From NCBI RefSeq assembly GCF_024054195.1, contig NZ_JAMXLB010000001.1:248001-312000 (forward strand): DNA of 64,000 nucleotides, given 5' to 3'. Below the pieces are notes generated by a model. It searched no databases. It worked only from the letters and a program-made list of their open reading frames with translations, and was not told the DNA's origin. Below, in pieces: positions 59,963-64,000 of the stretch. Both the position numbers and the translations under genes were made by a program. Source of the DNA: Flavobacterium sp. NRK F7 (GTDB lineage Bacteria > Bacteroidota > Bacteroidia > Flavobacteriales > Flavobacteriaceae). How positions within the stretch are numbered: position 1 is the stretch's first letter; each line of letters opens with the position of its first letter.

Positions 59963-60280
59963 TTATAATGTTTGTACAAAATTTGACATCGCTTCTAAAA
60001 CTATTTCAAACTCATTTTGAAACGTTGACACCTTATTTTTTAAATTTTCTTCAAATGTTTCAGCAAGATAGTAACTTTTTTCTAGACCTAAAATAGACAC
60101 TTTATGTTTTAATTTATGGACACTTTGTGCTGCTTCTTGCCAATTATTATTTTGCATTTGACTCTTGTAAACGGCTATCTCTTCAGGCAATTCTTTCTTT
60201 AAAATAGCTATCATTTTGGCTTTAAATTCTGAATTATCTCCTGCTAACTGTTCAATATAAGTAAGGTTTGGTTTTTCCAT
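59963..60280 (-). CDS. Hpt (histidine phosphotransfer) protein
   Basis: This 105-residue helical protein has the phospho-acceptor His55 in AAQSVHKLKHKVSILGL, the typical Hpt motif. It would pass phosphate between receivers in a multistep phosphorelay. It begins 1 nt after the histidine kinase stop and is followed 10 nt later by the LytTR regulator. The two kinases in this window show no receiver of their own (the PAS kinase is incomplete), so the phospho-donor to this Hpt protein is not obvious. Confidence 0.85.
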   Translation of the reverse strand: MEKPNLTYIEQLAGDNSEFKAKMIAILKKELPEEIAVYKSQMQNNNWQEAAQSVHKLKHKVSILGLEKSYYLAETFEENLKNKVSTFQNEFEIVLEAMSNFVQTL

Positions 60281-60281
60281 A

Positions 60282-61313
60282 TCATTTTGAAATTGTAAAG
60301 AAAAAAGTGGTTCCTTTTCCTTCTTGACTTTCTACCCAAATTTCTCCGTCGTAATAGGTTACAATTTTCTTTACGATAGACAGGCCTATTCCAGAAGAAG
60401 AAGTATTACTTTCTAATTTAGTGAATACTTTAAAAATTCGATCAAAATATTGTGCTGCAATTCCGACGCCATTATCTTTAACAAAGAACTCATAACATTG
60501 TTGCATTTCTTTGCCTCCAATTTCAATTTTCCCTTCGGGTTTATCATTATGCGTAATGGCATTTTGAATTAGGTTTTGAAAAATCTGTTTGAAACGCCAC
60601 GCATTTCCATAAACTTTAGACAAATTTTCTTGAACCGTTACTGTGATGTTTTTAGGAATAGTAAGTGTTCGTATGACCTCATCAATAATTAGATTTAAAT
60701 TTAAAATTCGGTCTTCTGACTCTAACTTGTCGATGGTTGAATAATCTAATATCCCTTTTATTAATAAATCCATTTTTTCTACATTCGACAATACTTGATA
60801 AAGAGAAGTTAGTCCATTTTCTCCCATACTTTCTTTATTGTCTTCAATAACCCAATTTATTAACGTATCTATATTTCGTAAAGGTGCTTTTAAGTCATGA
60901 GAAACCACATGAGCATATTCATTTAGTTCTTGGTTTTGTATTTCTAAGCTTTTTAAAAGTTCCTCTCTTTGATTGGTTATAGTAATAATTTCAAGAGCTT
61001 GTTTTTTCAAATATTCTGTCTGATTGAAATCTTTCTCATCACCTAATTTTGTTGCATCTAAATTCATTGCACTTAAAATAGCAGACAAATTTTGATTGAC
61101 CTCTTTCAGGTTATTGGCTTCTTCTCTTAATTTTTTATTGGCCTCAAAAAGTTCATCAGAACTTATTTTCATGGCTCTTTGTAGCATACTTAATTGATCC
61201 TCATAATTTTCGTACGAATCATTTACTGCGTTTAAAAAAGGTTTTAAATCCTTTAAAAAAGCAGGATTGTTTGGAATTAATTTATCAATTTGTCTTTTTA
61301 AAAGTGATTTCAT
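60282..61313 (-). CDS. Cytoplasmic sensor histidine kinase
   Basis: This 343-residue kinase has an N-terminal coiled coil (about residues 30-135) without membrane helices. A HisKA domain carries the phospho-acceptor His in YAHVVSHDLKAPLRNID, and the HATPase domain has FQNLIQNAITH, VKDNGVGI and SSGIGLSIVKKIV. It resembles FIST-partnered, cytoplasmic kinases. The FIST gene lies immediately upstream with a TAATG stop/start overlap, so it is the likely sensor for this kinase. Confidence 0.88.
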   Translation of the reverse strand: MKSLLKRQIDKLIPNNPAFLKDLKPFLNAVNDSYENYEDQLSMLQRAMKISSDELFEANKKLREEANNLKEVNQNLSAILSAMNLDATKLGDEKDFNQTEYLKKQALEIITITNQREELLKSLEIQNQELNEYAHVVSHDLKAPLRNIDTLINWVIEDNKESMGENGLTSLYQVLSNVEKMDLLIKGILDYSTIDKLESEDRILNLNLIIDEVIRTLTIPKNITVTVQENLSKVYGNAWRFKQIFQNLIQNAITHNDKPEGKIEIGGKEMQQCYEFFVKDNGVGIAAQYFDRIFKVFTKLESNTSSSGIGLSIVKKIVTYYDGEIWVESQEGKGTTFFFTISK

Positions 61314-62446
61314 TATTCACTGATCAAGGTTAATGTCATCGTTTGATTGTGTAAATCACAAAAGGTATTATTTGCAAAAGGAGCCATTTCGCCATAGGAA
61401 TAAAAACCAGTTATAGCAGTGCTATTTCCTATCACTTCTTGCACCCTTTCAATTTCTTCCTCAACCCTTTGATTCATAACTAGTTTTCTTCCCACACAAC
61501 TCACCAGTAAAGCGAGTTGCGGTGCTGCTTTTCTATTTTGCATCGCTCGTTGCGCTGCTTCATTCGCTCCTTCAGCTATGGCATCAACTGAAGCCATCAT
61601 TAATTGCACTTTTGAATTTTCAGGAACATCACCTGCTAAAGTCATCGATTGTTTTTCATTATCAATACCTAAAATGGTTCGAACCACAGGTTCTTTCTTT
61701 CCTTCTGGAGTTACATTTAAAGGATACAATAAAGAAGCTTGTGGCAATTGATTTGCCTTTTCTCCTAAATATTTTTTATACAAATTCAAAGCAGGTTGAC
61801 CATCAATTTCATATAAAATATTGGCTTCTGATTTTGTGATAATGCGTTCTGGTCCAAAAGAAGTCCATCCTCCAAAACTTGCAAATGAGATTTCTAAAGT
61901 ATCTCCATAGAAACCAATTAAAACAACTTCGCCTTCTTTAGGATTTTCTTTATACGAAGCCAACGTCTTTTCAAATTTTGCATCATCCCCACACATACCG
62001 CCAGAAATAGGAACTGCATTTTCAATATTTTTTTCCAAGCCTTCAATTAAAGAGCTTCCGTTTACAAAGCTACCTTCAGAAAGAACAAATAAATGTCTTA
62101 AATTTTCTTTAGGTAACGCATTATATAAAGATTCACCTAATTTTTCAGCGTCTTTGTTATGATTCAATATATTTTCTGTACGAATTACAAACGTGCTTTT
62201 TTCAAATTCAATAGCCGTTACTACAACCGAATTATCAAACACATTACTATCTATAATTTCTCCTGAAGTAGAACCAAACACTAAATGTTCGTAAGGAAAT
62301 TCTTTTCTAACAGCCTCTATAACGGCTTCTTTTTGCAATTCCATTCGATTTCCAAACACAAAGACTAAAGGATTGTGCAAAGTACTCTTTTTTTGAAGAT
62401 ACGTCCAATTCTTTCCGTCCAAAGTATAGGCTTGATTAATTCTCAT
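61313..62446 (-). CDS. FIST-domain signal-sensing protein
   Basis: This 377-residue protein has a FIST N domain (VFVFGNRMELQ, VFGSTSGEIID, RTENILNHNKDAEKLGES) and a FIST C domain (SLLYPLNVTPEGKKEPVVRTI, TAITGFYSYGEMAPF, ending CDLHNQTMTLTLI). FIST domains are thought to bind small ligands such as amino acids. It is encoded between two histidine kinases, both with tight spacing (3 nt after the PAS kinase, one-base overlap with the next kinase), so it is a sensor for one or both. Confidence 0.9.
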   Translation of the reverse strand: MRINQAYTLDGKNWTYLQKKSTLHNPLVFVFGNRMELQKEAVIEAVRKEFPYEHLVFGSTSGEIIDSNVFDNSVVVTAIEFEKSTFVIRTENILNHNKDAEKLGESLYNALPKENLRHLFVLSEGSFVNGSSLIEGLEKNIENAVPISGGMCGDDAKFEKTLASYKENPKEGEVVLIGFYGDTLEISFASFGGWTSFGPERIITKSEANILYEIDGQPALNLYKKYLGEKANQLPQASLLYPLNVTPEGKKEPVVRTILGIDNEKQSMTLAGDVPENSKVQLMMASVDAIAEGANEAAQRAMQNRKAAPQLALLVSCVGRKLVMNQRVEEEIERVQEVIGNSTAITGFYSYGEMAPFANNTFCDLHNQTMTLTLISE

Positions 62447-62449
62447 AAG

Positions 62450-64000
62450 CTAATTTTTAGGTAATTTAATAAAAAATGTAGTTCCTATTTTCAACTCACT
62501 TTCCAGCCAAATTTTTCCTCTATAATTATCTACAATACGTTTTACAATAGACAAACCTATACCTGTTGACTGTTGATTATTTGTAAAAGACTGAAAAATT
62601 TTAAAAATTTTTTCTTGATTTTCCTTTGCGATTCCTGGTCCGTTATCTGCAATAGAAAAAACATAGCTATTGGTTTTTTCCTTACAGTCGATTGTTACTA
62701 CACCTTCAGGTTTGTCAATATAATTTACAGCATTGCTAATGATATTTTGAAATAGTTGTTGCATTCTAAATTTGTCTGCTTGAATAACTGGTAATGTATT
62801 TTGAATATGCACTTTAATATTTTCTGGAATATGTATAATATTAATACAATTTTCCACTACTTCTTGTATGCTAATTTTTTCCTCAGTAACTTCTTCTGTA
62901 TCAACTTTCGAATAGGTAAGAATCCCTTGAATTAGATGGTCCATTTTTTCAACTTTACTCTCAATCATACTCAAATACTGTGAGGTTTGCTCAGTAAATT
63001 CCTTTGCATTATCTTCTTTTATCCATGTAATTAAGGAATGGATACTTCGTAAAGGCGATTTTAAATCATGCGAAACAACTTGAGCATATTGATTTAATTG
63101 TTCATTTTGCTTTTCTAACTTTTTAAGAAGTTGCTCTTTTTGAAGTTCTAAATTTTTTTGTTGCGTGATATCCAAATGAATACCTATTGAACCCGTAATT
63201 TCACCATTTAAATTGTAATTAGGTGCACCACTAATTAACCAATGTTTAATTTCTCCCGTTTTTGTTTTGGATGTAATTTCATAGGAATCAGAAACCCCTT
63301 TGGTTCGGATTGTATTTTTATTTTCAATAATGTTTTTTCCTTCTTCAGACATCACTAAATCAGAAGCTTTATTTCCAAGAAGATCTAATAAAGAATAACC
63401 ACTCATCTCACAAAAGGATTGATTGGCAAAAAGAACAACATCATTATTATCGACCTCTAGTAACCCCATGTTCATATTTGCAATAATACTACTGTATTTT
63501 TGCCTTTCTGCTTCTAGACTTTCCTTGTATCTTTTTTGAAGCGTAACATCGTCATAACTCCATAAATGACCTGCATACTTGCCTTCTTTGTAAATAGGCA
63601 AAAAACTTCTTTCAAAAATTCTCCCATCAATTAATTCAATTTCTTCCGAAATGATATTTTTTTTATCTTTTAAAATAACATCAATTCTTTCGAGAAATTG
63701 ATCTGGGTTTTTAAAAAAGTGTTTGGATTCTTCAGCGGCCAATGTGCAGTCAACACCCTTCATGAGCTCAGGTTCTACTTGAATACCAAACATGGTGCAA
63801 AATTTCTTATTTACAATTTGAATTTTTCTATTTTCATCTTCTAATAAAATCCCTGATTGTAAATTTTCAATCAATGAAGTAAGTCTATTTTCTGACTCAA
63901 TTAATTGTTGGTTGAATTCTTTTTCAAGTGTAATATCTTCTTCAATGGCAAAGAATTTTATGATTTCACCGTTTTTATTGTGTAACGCTTGTCCTTGAAT
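62450..64000 (-). CDS. PAS-domain sensor histidine kinase (partial, N-terminus off window)
   Basis: At least 516 codons; the frame continues past the right edge. The first visible residues (HNKNGEIIKFFAIEEDIT) are the end of an upstream PAS/PAC domain. Two more PAS domains follow (SGILLEDENRKIQIVNKKFC and MGLLEVDNNDVVLFANQSF with PAC regions), then HisKA with YAQVVSHDLKSPLRSIH and a HATPase (FQNIISNAVNY, ADNGPGI, STGIGLSIVKRIV). No membrane helix is visible in this part. It begins the operon read towards FIST, kinase, Hpt and LytTR. Confidence 0.9.
   Translation of the reverse strand: MQGQALHNKNGEIIKFFAIEEDITLEKEFNQQLIESENRLTSLIENLQSGILLEDENRKIQIVNKKFCTMFGIQVEPELMKGVDCTLAAEESKHFFKNPDQFLERIDVILKDKKNIISEEIELIDGRIFERSFLPIYKEGKYAGHLWSYDDVTLQKRYKESLEAERQKYSSIIANMNMGLLEVDNNDVVLFANQSFCEMSGYSLLDLLGNKASDLVMSEEGKNIIENKNTIRTKGVSDSYEITSKTKTGEIKHWLISGAPNYNLNGEITGSIGIHLDITQQKNLELQKEQLLKKLEKQNEQLNQYAQVVSHDLKSPLRSIHSLITWIKEDNAKEFTEQTSQYLSMIESKVEKMDHLIQGILTYSKVDTEEVTEEKISIQEVVENCINIIHIPENIKVHIQNTLPVIQADKFRMQQLFQNIISNAVNYIDKPEGVVTIDCKEKTNSYVFSIADNGPGIAKENQEKIFKIFQSFTNNQQSTGIGLSIVKRIVDNYRGKIWLESELKIGTTFFIKLPKN

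Noticed and set aside
1..64000. CRISPR arrays, insertion sequences, prophage or integrase genes, tRNA and rRNA genes
   Set aside because: I looked for short regular repeats, transposase or integrase motifs and tRNA-like cloverleaf elements and saw none; this is by eye, so a small tRNA could be missed.

Overview
The window looks like chromosomal DNA from a gliding Bacteroidota bacterium of the family Flavobacteriaceae, probably Flavobacterium or a close relative. The evidence is a low G+C content, a mutY-ssb-gldE gene order, a type IX secretion (T9SS) C-terminal sorting domain, a bacterial geranylgeranylglyceryl-phosphate synthase, a TonB-dependent receptor, and promoters of the Bacteroidota type (-7 element TAnnTTTG, sometimes with a -33 TTG). 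I see no tRNA, rRNA, CRISPR array, insertion sequence or prophage.

Layout. 1-5 kb: gldE (cut by the left edge), ssb and mutY on the minus strand, then HU, a 30-residue very basic protein and RNase G on the plus strand. 5-11.6 kb: a secreted LamG/beta-helix T9SS protein beside a LytS-type propeller histidine kinase and its LytTR regulator. 11.6-20 kb: pbpC with an alpha-2-macroglobulin lipoprotein, then tadA, divergent from dxs. 20-27.4 kb: dxs, a DUF3078 protein, umuC-umuD, and a TPR histidine kinase with a NarL-type regulator. 27.4-30.7 kb: three unrecognised genes in one apparent operon. 30.8-33.2 kb: a TonB-dependent receptor behind a TPP riboswitch, so probably a thiamine receptor. 33.3-37.1 kb: PPTase, GGGP synthase, PnuC-family transporter, DUF4301 and arfB. 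37.3-41.7 kb: ahcY, a BlaI/BlaR-type pair with three clear operators, and a DUF4407 membrane protein.

41.7-58 kb is an exopolysaccharide locus transcribed leftwards as three units: (1) Wzz/kinase fusion, flippase and polymerase; (2) PRTase-HAD fusion, four glycosyltransferases, an acyltransferase and a short GT2; (3) ugd, a lone receiver, a receiver-sugar transferase fusion and a half-length TolC-like protein. 58-64 kb is a signalling island: two STAS-like proteins, a LytTR regulator, an Hpt protein, two histidine kinases and a FIST sensor.

The most interesting observation is regulatory. All three exopolysaccharide units start with the same element: two direct repeats exactly 21 bp apart, whose proximal edge lies exactly 33 nt from a TAnnTTTG -7 box, with no -33 box. 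A fourth copy follows the stop codon of the LytTR regulator gene in the signalling island and may drive a small RNA. The other LytTR system (7.9-11.6 kb) has its own 21-bp direct-repeat element before its kinase gene and before the LamG gene, both exactly 30 nt from the -7 position. The layout fits two paralogous LytTR regulons, each with its targets beside it. Which regulator binds which element is inference.
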